NCBI GenBank assembly: GCA_036924085.1
Contig: JAVGWX010000014.1
Coordinates: forward strand, 35,659,619 to 35,723,618
Direction: 5' to 3'
Source of the DNA: Ariolimax columbianus
Taxonomy: Eukaryota; Mollusca; Gastropoda; Stylommatophora; Arionidae
Length of the DNA stretch: 64,000 nt
Shown here in pieces: positions 44,801 to 58,670 of the stretch. The position numbers were made by a program, and so were the translations under genes. Each line of letters opens with the position of its first letter. Position 1 is the first letter of the stretch. Below the pieces are notes generated by a model that saw only the letters and a list, made by a program, of their open reading frames with translations, searched no databases and was not told where the DNA came from.

Positions 44801-47800
44801 TGTGTAGTTAATGGTCTGGGTGTGTAGGGTTGGTTCTGGTGTGTAGGGTTGGTCAAGGTATGTAGGGTTGGTTCTGGTGTGTAGTGTTGGTCTGGGTGTG
44901 TAGGGATGATCAGGGTGTGTAGGGTTGGTTCTGGTGTGTAGGGTTGTTTCTGGTGTGTAAGATTGGTCTCGGTGTGTAGTGTTGGTCAAGGTGTGTAGGT
45001 TTGATCTGGGTGTGTTGGGTTGGTTCTGGTGTATAGGGTTGGCTCTGGTGTGTAGGGTTGTTGAGGGTGTGTAGGGTTGGTCAGGGAGTGTAGGGTTGGT
45101 CAGGGTGAGTAGGGTTGGTTCTGGTGTGTAGAGTTGGTCTGGGAGTGTAGGGTTGGTCTGGGTTTGTAGGGTTGGTTCTGGTGTGTAGGGTTGGTTCTTG
45201 TGTGTAGGCTTGTTCAGGGTGTGTAGGGTTGGTCTGGGTGTGTAGGGTCTGTTCTGGTGTGTAGGGTTGGTTCTGGTGTGTAGGGTTGGTCAGGGTGTGT
45301 AGGGTTGGTCTTGGTGTATAGGGTTGGTCAGGGGGTGTAGGTTTGGTTCAGGTGTGTAGGGTTGTCAGGGTGTGTAGGGTTGATTCTGGTAAATAGTGTT
45401 GGTCAGGGTGTGTAGAGTTGGTCAGGGGGTGTAGGGTTGGTTCTGGTGTGTAGGGTCGGTTCTGGTATTTAGTGTTTGTCAGGGTGTGTAGGGTTGGTTC
45501 TAGTATACCGGGTTGGTCAGGGTGTGTAGGGTTGGTCAGGGGGTGTAGGGATGGTCAGGGTGTGTAGGGTTGGTTCTGGTGTGTAGGGTTGGTCAGGGTG
45601 TGCAGGGTTGGTCAGGGTGTGTAGGGTTGGTCAGGGTGTGTAGGGTTGGTCAAGGTGTGTAGGTTTGATCTGGGTGTGTTGGGTTGGTTCTGGTGTGTAG
45701 GGTTGGTTTTGGGTGTGTAGGGTTGGTTCTGGTGTGTAGGGTTGGTCAGGGTGTGTAGGGTTGGTTCTGGTGTATAGGGTCTGTCAGGGTGTGTAGGGAT
45801 GGTCGGGGTGTGTAGGGTTGGTTCTGCTGTGTAGGCTTGGTCTGGGTGTGTAGGGTTGGTCTGTGTGTGTAGGGTTGGTTCTGGTGTAGGGTTGGTCAGG
45901 GTGTGAAGGGTTGGTTCTGATGTGTAGGGTTGGTCAGGGTGTGTAGGGTTGGTTATGGTGTGTAGGGTTGGTCTGGGTGTGTTTGGTTGGTCTGGGTGTG
46001 TAGGGTTGGTTCTAGTGTGTAGGTTTGGTCAGGGTGTGTAGGGTTAGTCAGGGTGTGTAGGGTTGATCAAGGTGTGTAGGGTTGGTCAGGGTGTGTAGGG
46101 TTGGTAAAGGTGTGTAGGGTTCGTTCTGGTGTATATGGTTGGTCTGGGTGTGTAGGGTTGGTCAGAGTGTGTAGGGTTGGTCTGGGTGTGTAGGGTTGGT
46201 CTGGGTGTGTAGGGTTGGTCAGTGTGTGTAGGGTTGGTTCTGGTGTGTAGCGTTGGTCCGGGTGTGTAGGGTTGTCTGGGTATGTAGGATTGGTCTGGGT
46301 GTGTAGGGTTTGTCAGGGTGTGTAGGGTGTGTTCTTGTGTAGGTTTGGTCTGGGTGTGTAGGGTTGGTTTGGGTGTGTAGGTTTGGTCTGGGTGTGTAGG
46401 GTTGTCAGGGTGTGCAGGGTTGGTTCTGGTGTTTAGTGTTTGTCAGGGTGTGTAGGGTTGGTTCTAGTATGTCGGGTTGGTCAGGGTGTGTAGGGTTGGT
46501 CAGGGGGTGTAGGGATGGTCAGGGTGTGTAGGGTTGGTTCTGGTGTGTAGGGTTGGCCAGGGTGTGCAGGGTTGGTCAGGGTGTGTAGGGTTGGTCAGGG
46601 TGTGCAGGGTTGGTAAAGGTGTGTAGGTTTGATCTGGGTATGTTCGGTTGGTTCTGGTGTGTAGGGTTGGTTTTGGTGTGTAGGGTTGGTTCTGGTGTAT
46701 AGGGTTGGTCAGGGTGTGTAGGGTTGTTTCTGGTGTATAGGGTCTGTCAGGGTGTGTAGGGATGGTCGGGGTGTGTAGGGTTGGTTCTGCTGTGTAGGCT
46801 TGGTCTGGGTGTGTAGTGTTGGTCTGTGTATGTACGGTTGGTTCTGGTGTAGGGTTGGTCAGGGTGTGAAGGGTTGGTTCTGATGTGTAGGGTTGGTCAG
46901 GATGTGTAGGGTTGGTTATGGTGTGTAGGGTTGATCAAGGTGTGTAGGGTTGGTCAGGGTGTGTAGGGTTGGTCAAGGTGTGTAGGGTTCGTTCTGGTGA
47001 ATAGGGTTGGTCTGGGTGTGTAGGGTTGGTCAGAGTGTGTAGGGTTGGTCTGGGTGTGTAGGGTTGGTCTGGGTGTGTAGGGTTGGTCAGTGTGTGTAGG
47101 GTTGGTTCTGGTGTGTAGCGTTAGTCCGGGTGTGTAGGGTTGGTCTGGGTGTGTAGGGTTGGTCTGAGTGTGTAGGGTTGGTCAGGGTGTGTAGGGTGTG
47201 TTCTTGTGTAGGTTTGGTCTGGGTGTGTAGGGTTGGTTTGGGTGTGTAGGGTTGGTCTGGGAGTGTAGGGTTGGTCAGGGTGTGCAGGGTTGGTTTTGGT
47301 GTGTAGGGTTGGTTTTGGTGTGTAGGGTTATTCAGGGTGTGTAGTGTTGGTTCTGGTGTTTAGGGTTGGTCAGGGTGTGTAGGTTAGTCATGGAGTGTAG
47401 GGATGGTCAGGGTGTGTAGGGTTGGTTCATGTGTGTAGGGTTGGTCACGGTGTATAGGGTAGTTATCGTGTGTAGGGTTGGTCCTGAGGTGTATGGTTGG
47501 TCTGGTTTTGTAGGGTTGGTTCTTTTGTGTAGTGTTGGTTTGGGAGTGTAGGGTTGGTCTGGGTGTGTAGGGTTGGTCAGGGTGTGTAGGGTTGGTCATG
47601 GTGTTTAGGGTTGGTCAGGGTGTGTAGGGTTGCTCAGGGTGTGTAGGATTGGTCAGGGTTTGTAGGGTTGATCAGGGGGTGTAGGGTATGTTCTTGGGGT
47701 TGAGGGTTCGTCAGTGTGTGTAGGGTTGGTTCTGGTGTGTAGTTATTGGTCTGGGTGTGTATGGTTAGTTCTGGTGTGTAGGGTTTGTTCTGGTGTGTAG

Positions 47801-50224
47801 GGTTCGTCTGGGTGTGTAGGGTTGGTTCAATTATGTAGGGTTGGTCAGGGTGTGTAGGGTTTGTTCTGGTGTGTAGGGTTGTTTCTGGTGTGTAGGGTTG
47901 GTCTCGATGTGTATGGTTAGTTCTGGTGTGTAGGGTTGGTTCTGGTGTGTAGGGTCTGTCAGGGTGTGTAGGGTTGGTAGAGTGCGTAGGGTTGGTTCTG
48001 GTGTGTAGGGTTGGTTCTGGTGTGTAGGGTTGGTCAGGGTGTGTAGGGTTGGTCTGGGAGTGAAGGGTTGGTTCTGGTGTGTAGGGTTGGTTCTGGTGTG
48101 TAGGGTTGGTCAGAGTGTGTAGGGTTGGTCTTGGTATATAGGGTTGGTCAAGGTATGTAGGGTTGGTCTGGGTGTGTAGGGTTGGTCAGGGTGTGTAGGG
48201 TTGGTTCTGCTGTAGGGTTGATCAAGATGTATAGGGTTGGTCAGGGGGTGTAGGGTTGGTTCTCGTGTGAAGGGTTGGTTCTGGTGTGTAGGGTTGGTTC
48301 TGGTGTGTAGGGTTGGTCAGGGTGTGTAGGGTTAGTCAGGGGGTGTAGGGTTGGTCAAGGTGTGTAGGGTTGGTTCTGGTGTGTAGGGTTGGTTAGGGTG
48401 TGTAGGGTTGGTTCTGGTGTGTAGGGTTGGTCTGGGGTGTATGGTTTTTCTGAGTTTGTAGGGTTGGTTCTGGTGTGTAGTGTAGGTTTTTGAGTTTAGG
48501 CTTGGTCTTGGTGTGTAGGGTTGGTTCTTTTGTGTATGGTTGGTTCTGGTGTGTAGGGTTAGTCTGGGGGTGTAGGGTTGGTCTGGGTGTGTAGAGTTGG
48601 TTCTGGTGTGTAGGGTTGGTCTGGGTGTGTAGGGTTGGTCAGGGTGTGTATGGTTGGTCTAGGGGTGTAGGGTTGGTCAGGGTGTGTAGGGATGGTCAGA
48701 GTGTGTAGCGTTGTTCAGGGTGTGTAGGGTTGGTCAGGGCGTGTAGGGTTGGTAAGGGTGTGTAGGGTTGGTTCTGGTGTGAAGGGTTGGTCAGGGTGTG
48801 TAGGTTTGGTTCTGGTGTGTAGGTTTGGTCTGGGGGTGTATGGTTGGTCTGGGTGTTTAGTGTTGGTTACGGTGTGTAGTGTTGGTCTAGGGGTGTAGGG
48901 TTGGTCTGGGTGTGTAGGGTTGGTCACTGTGTGTAGGGTTGGTTCTGGTGTGTAGGGTTGGTTCTGGTGTGTAGGGTTGGTTCTGGTGTGTAGGGTTGGT
49001 CTCGGGTTGTAGGGTTGGTCTGGGTGTGTAGTGTTGGTTCTGGTGTGTAGGGTTGGTCAGGGGGTGTAGGGTTTGTCAGGGTGTGTAAGGTTGGTCAGGG
49101 TGTGTAGGGTTGGTCTAGGGGTGTAGGGTTTGCCAGGCTGTTTAAGGTTTGGTCAGGGTGTGTAGGGTTGGTCAGGGCGTGTAGGGTTGGTCAGGGTGTG
49201 TAGGGTTGGTCAGGGTGTGTAGGGTTGGTCAGGGGGTGTAGGGTTTGTTCTGGGGATGTAGGGTTGGTCAGGATGTGTAGGGTTGGTTCTGGTGCGTAGG
49301 GTTGTTTCTAGTGTGTAGGGTTGGTCTCGGTGTGTAGGGTTGTTTCTGGTGTGTATGGTTGGTTCTGGTTTGTAGGGTTGGTCAGGGTGTGTAGGGTTGG
49401 TTCTGGTATGTAGGGTTGGTCAGGGTGTGTAGGGTTGGTCTGGGTGTGTAGTGTCGGTCAGGGTGTGTAGGGTTGGTTCTGGTGTAGAAGGTTGGTCAGG
49501 GCGTGTAGGGTTGGTCAGGGTGTGTAGGGTTGGTTCTGGTGTGTAGGGTTGGTTCTGGTGTGTAAGGTTGGTCTTTGTGTGTAGGGTTGGTCAGGGTGTG
49601 TAGGGTTGGTTCTGGTGTGTAGTTATTGGTCTGGGTGTGTAGGGTTCGTTCTGGTGGGTAGGGTAGGTCAGGGTGTGTAGGGTTGGTTCTGGTGTTTATG
49701 GTGTATCAGGGTGTGTAGGTTAGTCATGGGGTGTAGGGTTGGTCAGGGTGTGTAGGTTTGATTCTGGTGTGTAGGGTTGGTTAGGGTGTGTAGGGTTGGT
49801 TCTGGTGTGTAGTGTTGGTCTGGGGGTGTATGGTTAGTCTGGGGGTGTAGGGTTGGTCTGGTTGTGTAGGTTTGGTTCTGGTGTGTAGGGTTGATCTGGG
49901 TGCGTAGGGTTGGTCAGGGTGTGTAGGGTTGGTCAGGGTGTGTAGGGCTGGTCTGGGAGTGTAGGGTTGGTCAGGGTGTGTATGGTTGGTCAGGGTGTGT
50001 AGGGTTGGTCAGAGTGTGTAGGGTTGGTCTGGGGGTGAAGGGTTGGTCAGGGTGTGTAGGGTTGTTCAGGGTGTGTAGGGTTGTTTATGGTGTGTAGGGT
50101 TGGTCAGTGCGTTTAGGGTTGGTCAGGGTATGTAGGGTTGGTTCTGGTGTGTAGGGTTGGTCAGGGTGTGTAGGTTTGGTTCTAGTGTGTAGGGTTGGTC
50201 AGGGTGTGAAGGGTTGGTTCTGGT

Positions 50225-53200
50225 GTAGAGTTGGTCTGGGGGTGTATGGTTGGTCTGGGTGTATAGTGTTGGTTATGGTGTGTAGTGTTGGTTTGGGAGT
50301 GTAGGGTTGGTCTTGGTGTGTAGGGTTGGTCAGGGTGTAGGGTTGGTTCTGGTGTGTAGGGTTGGTTCTGGTGTGTATGGTTGGTTCTGGTGTGTAGGGT
50401 TAGTCTGGGGGTGTAGGGTTGGTCTGGGTGTGTGTGGTTGGTTCTGGTGTGTAGGGTTGGTCTGGGTGTGTAGGGTTGGTCAGGGTATGTAGTGTTGGTC
50501 AGGGTGTGTAGGGCTGGTCTGGGGGTTTAGGGTTGGTCAGGGTGTGTAGGGTTGATCAGGGTGTTTAGGGTTGGTCATGGTGTGTAGGGTTGGTCAGGGT
50601 GTGTAGCGTTGGTTCTGGTGTATAGGGTTGGTAAGGGTGTGTAAGGTTGGTCAGGGTGTGTAGGGTTGGTTCTGGTGTGTAGGGTTGGTTCTAGTGTGTA
50701 AGGTTGGTCTTGGTGTGTAGGATTGGTTCTGGTGGGTAGGGTTGGTCAGGGTGTGTAGTGTTGGTTCTGGTGTGTAGTTATCGGTCTGGGTGTGTATGGT
50801 AGTTCTGGTGTGTAGGGTTGGTTCTGGTGTGTAGGGTGCGTCTTGGTGTGTAGGGTTGGTTCTGGTGTATAGGATTGGTTCTGGTGTGTATGGTTGGTCA
50901 GGGTATGTAGGGTTGGTTCTGGTGTTTAGGATTGATCAGGGTTGGTAGGTTAGTCATAAGGTATAGGGTTGGTCAGGGTGTGTAGGGTTGGATCTGGTGT
51001 GTAGGGTTGGTTAGGGTGTGTAGGGTTGGTTCTGGTGTGTAGGGTTGGTCTGGGGTGTATGGTTTTTCTGGGTGTAGGGTTGGTTCTGGTGTGTAGTGTA
51101 GGTTTTTGAGTTTAGGCTTGGTCTTGGTGTGTAGGGTTGGTTCTGTTGTGTATGGTTGGTTCTGGTGTGTAGGGTTAGTCTGGGGGTGTAGGGTTGGCCT
51201 GGGTGTGTACAGTTGGTTCTGGTGTGTAGAGTTAGTCTGGGTGTGTAGGGTTGGTCAGGGTGTGTAGGGTTGGTCAGGGTGTGTATGGTTGGTCTAGGGG
51301 TGTAGGGTTGGTCAGGGTGTGTAGGGATGGTCAGAGTGTGTAGCGTTGTTCAGGGTGTGTAGGGTTGGTCAGGGCGTATAGGGTTGGTCAGGGTGTGTAG
51401 GGTTGGTTCTGGTGTGAAGGGTTGGTCAGGGTGTGTAGGTTTCGTTCTGGTGTGTAGGTTTGGTCTGGGGGTGTATGGTCTGTCTGGGTGTTCAGTGTCG
51501 GTTACGGTGTGTAGTGTTGGTCTAGGGGTGTAGGGTTGGTCTGGGTGTGTAGGGTTGGTCACTGTGTGTAGGGTTGGTTCTGGTGTGTAGGGTTGGTTCT
51601 GGTGTGTAGGGTTGGTTCTGGTGTGTAGGGTTGGTCTCGGGGTGTAGGGTTGGTCTGGGTGTGTAGTGTTGGTTCTGGTGTGTAGGGTTGGTCAGGGGGT
51701 GTAGGGTTTGTCAGGGTGTGTAAGGTTGGTCTGGGTGTGTAGAGTTGGTTCTGGTGTGTAGGGTTGGTCTGGGTGTGTAGGGTTGGTCAGGGTGTGTATG
51801 GTTGGTCTAGGGGTGTAGGGTTGGTCAGGGTGTGTAGGGATGGTCAGAGTGTGTAGCGTTGTTCAGGGTGTGTAGGGTTGGTCAGGGCGTGTAGGGTTGG
51901 TCAGGGTGTGTAGGGTTGGTTCTGGTGTGAAGGGTTGGTCAGGGTGTGTAGGTTTGGTTCTGGTGTGTAGATTTGGTCTGGGCGTGTATGGTTGGTCTGG
52001 GTGTTTAGTGTTGGTTATGGTGTGTAGTGTTGGTCTAGGGGTGTAGGGTTGGTCTGGGTGTGTAGGGTTGGTCACTGTGTGTAGGGTTGGTTCTGGTGTG
52101 TAGGGTTGGTTCTGGTGTGTAGGGTTGGTTCTGGTGTGTAGGGTTGGTCTCGGGGTGTAGGGTTGGTCTGGGTGTGTAGTGTTGGTTCTGGTGTGTAGGG
52201 TTGGTCAGGGGGTGTAGGGTTTGTCAGGGTGTGTAAGGTTGGTCAGGGTGTGTAGGGTTGGTCTAGGGGTGTAGGGTTTGCCAGGGTGTTTAAGGTTTGG
52301 TCAGGGTGTGTAGGGTTGGTCAGGGCGTGTAGGGTTGGTCAGGGTGTGTAGGGTTGGTCAGGGTGTGTAGGGTTGGTCAGGGGGTGTAGGGTTTGTTCTG
52401 GGGATGTAGGGTTGGTCAGGATGTGTAGGGTTGGTTCTGGTGCGTAGGGTTGTTTCTAGTGTGTAGGGTTGGTATTGGTGTGTAGGGTTGTTTCTGGTGT
52501 GTATGGTTGGTTCTGGTGTGTAGGGTTGGTCAGGGTGTGTAGGGTTGGTTCTGGTATGTAGGGTTGGTCAGGGTGTGTAGGGTTGGTCTGGGTGTGTAGT
52601 GTCGGTCAGGGTGTGTAGGGTTGGTTCTGGTGTAGAGGGTTGGTCAGGGCGTGTAGGGTTGGTCAGGGTGTGTAGGGTTGGTTCTGGTGTGTAGGGTTGG
52701 TTCTGGTGTGTAAGGTTGGTCTTTGTGTGTAGGGTTGGTCAGGGTGTGTAGGGTTGGTTCTGGTGTGTAGTTATTGGTCTGGGTGTGTAGGGTTGGTTCT
52801 GGTGGGTAGGGTAGGTCAGGGTGTGTAGGGTTGGTTCTGTGTTTATGGTGTATCAGGGTGTGTAGGTTAGTCATGGGGTGTAGGGTTGGTCAGGGTGTGT
52901 AGGTTTGATTCTGGTGTGTAGGGTTGGTTAGGGTGTGTAGGGTCGGTTCTGGTGTGTAGTGTTGGTCTGGGGGTGTATGGTTAGTCTGGGGGTGTAGGGT
53001 TGGTCTGGTTGTGTAGGTTTGGTTCTGGTGTGTAGGGTTGGTCAGGGTGTGTATGGTTGGTCAGGGTGTGTATGGTTGGTCAGGGTGTGTAGGGTTGGTC
53101 AGAGTGTGTAGGGTTGGTCAGTGCGTTTAGGGTTGGTCAGGGTATGTAGGGTTGGTTCTGGTGTGTAGGGTTGGTCAGGGTGTGTAGGTTTGGTTCTAGT

Positions 53201-56200
53201 GTGTAGGGTTGGTCAGGGTGTGAAGGGTTGGTTCTGGTGTGTAGTTGGTCTGGGGGTGTATGGTTGGTCTGGGTGTATAGTGTTGGTTATGGTGTGTAGT
53301 GTTGGTTTGGGAGTGTAGGGTTGGTCTTGGTGTGTAGGGTTGGTCAGGGTGTAGGGTTGGTTCTGGTGTGTAGGGTTGGTTCTGGTGTGTATGGTTGGTT
53401 CTGGTGTGTAGGGTTAGTCTGGGGGTGTAGGGTTGGTCTGGGTGTGCGTGGTTGGTTCTGGTGTGTAGGGTTGGTCTGGGTGTGTAGGGTTGGTCAGGGT
53501 ATGTAGTGTTGGTCAGGGTGTGTAAGGCTGGTCTGGGGGTTTAGGGTTGGTCAGGGTGTGTAGGGTTGATCAGGGTGTTTAGGGTTGGTCATGGTGTGTA
53601 GGGTTGGTCAGGGTGTGTAGCGTTGGTTCTGGTGTATAGGGTTGGTAAGGGTGTGTAAGGTTGGTCAGGGTGTGTAGGGTTGGTTCTGGTGTGTAGGGTT
53701 GGTTCTAGTGTGTAAGGTTGGTCTTGGTGTGTAGGATTGGTTCTGGTGGGTAGGGTTGGTCAGGGTGTGTAGTGTTGGTTCTGGTGTGTAGTTATCGGTC
53801 TGGGTGTGTATGGTAGTTCTGGTGTGTAGGGTTGGTTCTGGTGTGTAGGGTGCGTCTTGGTGTGTAGGGTTGGTTCTGGTGTATAGGATTGGTTCTGGTG
53901 TGTATGGTTGGTCAGGGTATGTAGGGTTGGTTCTGGTGTTTAGGATTGATCAGGGTGTGTAGGTTAGTCATAGGGTATAGGGTTGGTCAGGGTGTGTAGG
54001 GTTGGTTCTGGTGTGTAGGGTTGGTTAGGGTGTGTAGGGTTGGTTCTGGTGTGTAGGGTTGGTCTGGGGTGTATGGTTTTTCTGGGTGTGTAGGGTTGGT
54101 TCTGGTGTGTAGTGTAGGTTTTTGAGTTTAGGCTTGGTCTTGGTGTGTAGGGTTGGTTCTGTTGTGTATGGTTGGTTCTGGTGTGTAGGGTTAGTCTGGG
54201 GGTGTAGGGTTGGCCTGGGTGTGTACAGTTGGTTCTGGTGTGTAGGGTTAGTCTGGGTGTGTAGGGTTGGTCAGGGTGTGTAGGGTTGGTCAGGGTGTGT
54301 ATGGTTGGTCTAGGGGTGTAGGGTTGGTCAGGGTGTGTAGGGATGGTCAGAGTGTGTAGCGTTGTTCAGGGTGTGTAGGGTTGGTCAGGGCGTATAGGGT
54401 TGGTCAGGGTGTGTAGGGTTGGTTCTGGTGTGAAGGGTTGGTCAGGGTGTGTCGGTTTCGTTCTGGTGTGTAGGTTTGGTCTGGGGGTGTATGGTTGGTC
54501 TGGGTGTTCAGTGTCGGTTACGGTATGTAGTGTTGGTCTAGGGGTGTAGGGTTGGTCTGGGTGTGTAGGGTTGGTCACTGTGTGTAGGGTTGGTTCTGGT
54601 GTGTAGGGTTGGTTCTGGTGTGTAGGGTTGGTTCTGGTGTGTAGGGTTGGTCTCGGGGTGTAGGGTTGGTCTGGGTGTGTAGTGTTGGTTCTGGTGTGTA
54701 GGGTTGGTCAGGGGGTGTAGGGTTTGTCAGGGTGTGTAAGGTTGGTCAGGGTGTGTAGGGTTGGTCTAGGGGTGTAGGGTTTGAGAGGGGGTGTAGGGTT
54801 GGTCAGGGTGTGTAGGGTTGGTCAGGGCGTGTAGGGTTGGTCAGGGTGTTTAGGGTTGGTCAGGGTGTGTAGGGTTGGTCAGGGGGTGTAGGGTTTGTTC
54901 TGGGGATGTAGGGTTGGTCAGGATGTGTAGGGTTGGTTCTGGTGCGTAGGGTTGTTTCTAGTGTGTAGGGTTAGTCTCGGTGTGTAGGGTTTGTTCTGGT
55001 GTGTAGGGTTGGTTCTGGTGTGTAGGGTTGGTCAGGGTGTGTAGGGTTGGTTTTTGTGTGAAGGGTTGGTCAGGGTGTGTAGGGTTGGTCTGGGTGTGTA
55101 GTGTCGGTCAGGGTGTGTAGGGTTGGTTCTGGTGTAGGGGGTTGGTCAGGGCGTGTAGGGTTGGTCAGGGTGTGTAGGGTTGGTTTTGGTGTGTATTATT
55201 GGTTCTGGTGTGTAAGGTTGGTCTTTGTGTGTAGGGTTGGTCAAGGTGTGTAGTGTTTGTTCTGGTGTGTAGTTATCGGTCTTGGTGTGTATGGTTGTTC
55301 TGGTGTGTAGGGTTGGTTCTGGTGTGTAGGGTTAGTCTGGGTGTGTAGGGTTGGTTCTGGTGTATAGGGTTGGTTCTGGTGTGTAGGGTTGGTCACGGTG
55401 TGTAGGGTTGGTTCTGGTGTGTAGGGTTGGTTAGAGTGTGTAGGGTTGGTTCTGGTGTGTAGGGTTGGTCTGGGGGTGTATGGTTGGTCTGGGTGTGTAG
55501 GGTTGGTTCTGGTGTTTAGTGTTGGTTTGGGAGTGTAGGGTAGGTCGTGGTGTGTAGGGTTGGTCAGGGTGTAGGGTTGGTTCTAGTGTGTAGGGTTGGT
55601 TCTGGTGTGTATGGTTTGTTCTGGTGTGTAGGGTTAGTCTGGGGGTGTAGGGTTGGTCTGGGTGTGTAGGGTCTGTTATGGTGTGTAGGGTTGGTCTGGG
55701 TGCATAGGGTTGGTCAGGGTGTGTAGGGTTGGTCAGGGTGTAAAGGGCTGGTCTGGGGGTGTAGGGTTGGTTAGGGTGTGTAGGGTTGGTCAGGGTGTGT
55801 AGGGTTGGTCAGAGTGTGTAGGGTTGGTCTGGGTATGTAGGGTTGGTCAGGGTGTGTAGGGTTGGTCATGTTGTGTAGGGTTGGTCAGGGTGTGTAGGGT
55901 TGGTCAGGGTGTGTAGGGTTGGTCATGGTGTGTAGGGTTGGTCAGTGCGTTTAGGGTTGGTCAGGGTGTGTAGGGTTGGTTCTGGTGTGTAGGGTTGGTC
56001 ATGGTGTGTAGGTTTGGTTCTAGTGGGTAGGGTTGGTCAGGGTGTGAAGGGTTGGTTCTGGTGTAGGGTTGGTCTGGGGGTGTATCGTTGGTCTGGGTGT
56101 GTAGTGTTAGTTATGGTGTGTAGTGTTGGTTTGGGATTGTAGGGTTGGTCTTGGTGTGTAGGGTTGGTCAGGGTGTAGGGTTGGTTCTGGTGTGTAGGGT

Positions 56201-56250
56201 TGGTTCTGGTGTGTATGGTTGGTTCTGGTGTGTAGGGTTAGTCTGGGGGT
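50225..56250. repeat. Higher-order repeat of about 3.0 kb
   Basis: The same long order of variant units reappears about 3,014 bp apart. For example, gtttgggagtgtagggttgg starts at 50291 and 53305, and the block containing cgttgttcagggtgtgtagg occurs at about 51343 and 54359. A related spacing of 3,148 bp links 49251 and 52399 (tggggatgtagggttggtca). Confidence 0.85.
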
Positions 56251-58670
56251 GTAGGGGTTGTCTGGGTGTGTAGGGTTGGTCAGGGTGTGTAGGGTTGGTT
56301 TTTGTGTGTAGGGTTGGTCAGGGTGTGTAGGGTTATTCAGGGTGTGTAGGGCTGGTCAGGGTGTGTAGGGTTGGTCAGGGTGTGTAGGTTTGGTTCTAGT
56401 GTGTAGGGTCGGTCAGGGTGTGTAGGGTTGGTTCTGGTGTGTAGGGTTGGTCAGGGTGTGTAGGTTTGGTTCTAGTGTGTAGGGTTGGTCAGGGTGTGAA
56501 GGGTTGGTTCTGGTGTAGGGTTGGTCTGCCGGTGTATCGTTGGTCTGGGTGTTTAGTGTTGGTTACGGTGTGTAGTGTTGGTCTAGGGGTGTAGGGTTGG
56601 TCTAGGTGTGTAGGGTTGGTCAGGGTGTGTAGGGTTGGTCAGGGGGTGTAGGGTTTGTCAGGGTGTGTAAGGTTGGTCTGGGTGTGTAGGGTTGGTCTAG
56701 GGGTGTAGGGTTTGAGAGGGGGTGTAGGGTTGGCCAGGGTGTGTAGGGTTGGTCAGGGCGTGTAGGGTTGGTCAGGGTGTGTAGGGTTGGTCAGGGTGTG
56801 TAGGGTTGGTCAGGGGGTGTAGGGTTTGTTCTGGGGATGTAGGGTTGGTCAGGATGTGTAGGGTTGGTTCTGGTGCGTAGGGTTGTTTCTAGTGTGTAGG
56901 GTTAGTCTCGGTGTGTAGGGTTTGTTCTGGTGTGTAGGGTTGGTTCTGGTGTGTAGGGTTGTCAGGGTGTGTAGGGTTGGTTTTTGTGTGAAGGGTTGGT
57001 CAGGGTGTGTAGGGTTGGTCTGGGTGTGTAGTGTCGGTCAGGGTGTGTAGGGTTGGTTCTGGTGTAGGGGGTTGGTCAGGGCGTGTAGGGTTGGTCAGGG
57101 TGTGTAGGGTTGGTTTTGGTGTGTATTATTGGTTCTGGTGTGTAAGGTTGGTCTTTGTGTGTAGGGTTGGTCAAGGTGTGTAGTGTTTGTTCTGGTGTGT
57201 AGTTATCGGTCTTGGTGTGTATGGTTGTTCTGGTGTGTAGGGTTGGTTCTGGTGTGTAGGGTTAGTCTGGGTGTGTAGGGTTGGTTCTGGTGTATAGGGT
57301 TGGTTCTGGTGTGTAGGGTTGGTCACGGTGTGTAGGGTTGGTTCTGGTGTGTAGGGTTGGTTAGAGTGTGTAGGGTTGGTTCTGGTGTGTAGGGTTGGTC
57401 TGGGGGTGTATGGTTGGTCTGGGTGTGTAGGGTTGGTTCTGGTGTTTAGTGTTGGTTTGGGAGTGTAGGGTTGGTCGTGGTGTGTAGGGTTGGTCAGGGT
57501 GTAGGGTTGGTTCTAGTGTGTAGGGTTGGTTCTGGTGTGTATGGTTTGTTCTGGTGTGCAGGGTTAGTCTGGGGGTGTAGGGTTGGTCTGGGTGTGTAGG
57601 GTCTGTTCTGGTGTGTAGGGTTGGTCTGGGTGCATAGGGTTGGTCAGGGTGTGTAGGGTTGGTCAGGGTGTAAAGGGCTGGTCTGGGGGTGTAGGGTTGG
57701 TTAGGGTGTGTAGGGTTGGTCAGGGTGTGTAGGGTTGGTCAGAGTGTGTAGGGTTGGTCTGGGTATGTAGGGTTGGTCAGGGTGTGTAGGGTTGGTCATG
57801 TTGTGTAGGGTTGGTCAGGGTGTGTAGGGTTGGTCAGGGTGTGTAGGGTTGGTCATGGTGTGTAGGGTTGGTCAGTGCGTTTAGGGTTGGTCAGGGTGTG
57901 TAGGGTTGGTTCTGGTCTGTAGGGTTGGTCATGGTGTGTAGGTTTGGATCTAGTGGGTAGGGTTGGTCAGGGTGTGAAGGGTTGGTTCTGGTGTAGGGTT
58001 GGTCTGGGGGTGTATCGTTGGTCTGGGTGTGTAGTGTTAGTTATGGTGTGTAGTGTTGGTTTGGGATTGTAGGGTTGGTCTTGGTGTGTAGGGTTGGTCA
58101 GGGTGTAGGGTTGGTTCTGGTGTGTAGGGTTGGTTCTGGTGTGTATGGTTGGTTCTGGTGTGTAGGGTTAGTCTGGGGGTGTAGGGGTTGTCTGGGTGTG
58201 TAGGGTTGGTCAGGGTGTGTAGGGTTGGTTTTTGTGTGTAGGGTTGGTCAGGGTGTGTAGGGTTATTCAGGGTGTGTAGGGCTGGTCAGGGTGTGTAGGG
58301 TTGGTCAGGGTGTGTAGGTTTGGTTCTAGTGTGTAGGGTCGGTCAGGGTGTGTAGGGTTGGTTCTGGTGTGTAGGGTTGGTCAGGGTGTGTAGGTTTGGT
58401 TCTAGTGTGTAGGGTTGGTCAGGGTGTGAAGGGTTGGTTCTGGTGTAGGGTTGGTCTGCCGGTGTATCGTTGGTCTGGGTGTTTAGTGTTGGTTACGGTG
58501 TGTAGTGTTGGTCTAGGGGTGTAGGGTTGGTCTGGGTGTGTAGGGTTGGTCAGGGTGTGTAGGGTTGGTCAGGGCGTGTAGGGTTGGTCAGGGTGTGTAG
58601 GGTTGGTCAGGGTGTGTAGGGTTGGTCAGGGGGTCTAGGGTTTGTTCTGGGGATGTAGGGTTGGTCAGGA
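54810..58670. repeat. Higher-order repeat of about 1.93 kb, two copies
   Basis: The diagnostic variants ttggtctgccggtgtatcg (56521 and 58451) and tctggtgtgtagttatcggt (55261 and 57191) are 1,930 bp apart, and the unit order between them matches almost throughout. Partial further copies extend to about 60.6 kb. Confidence 0.87.
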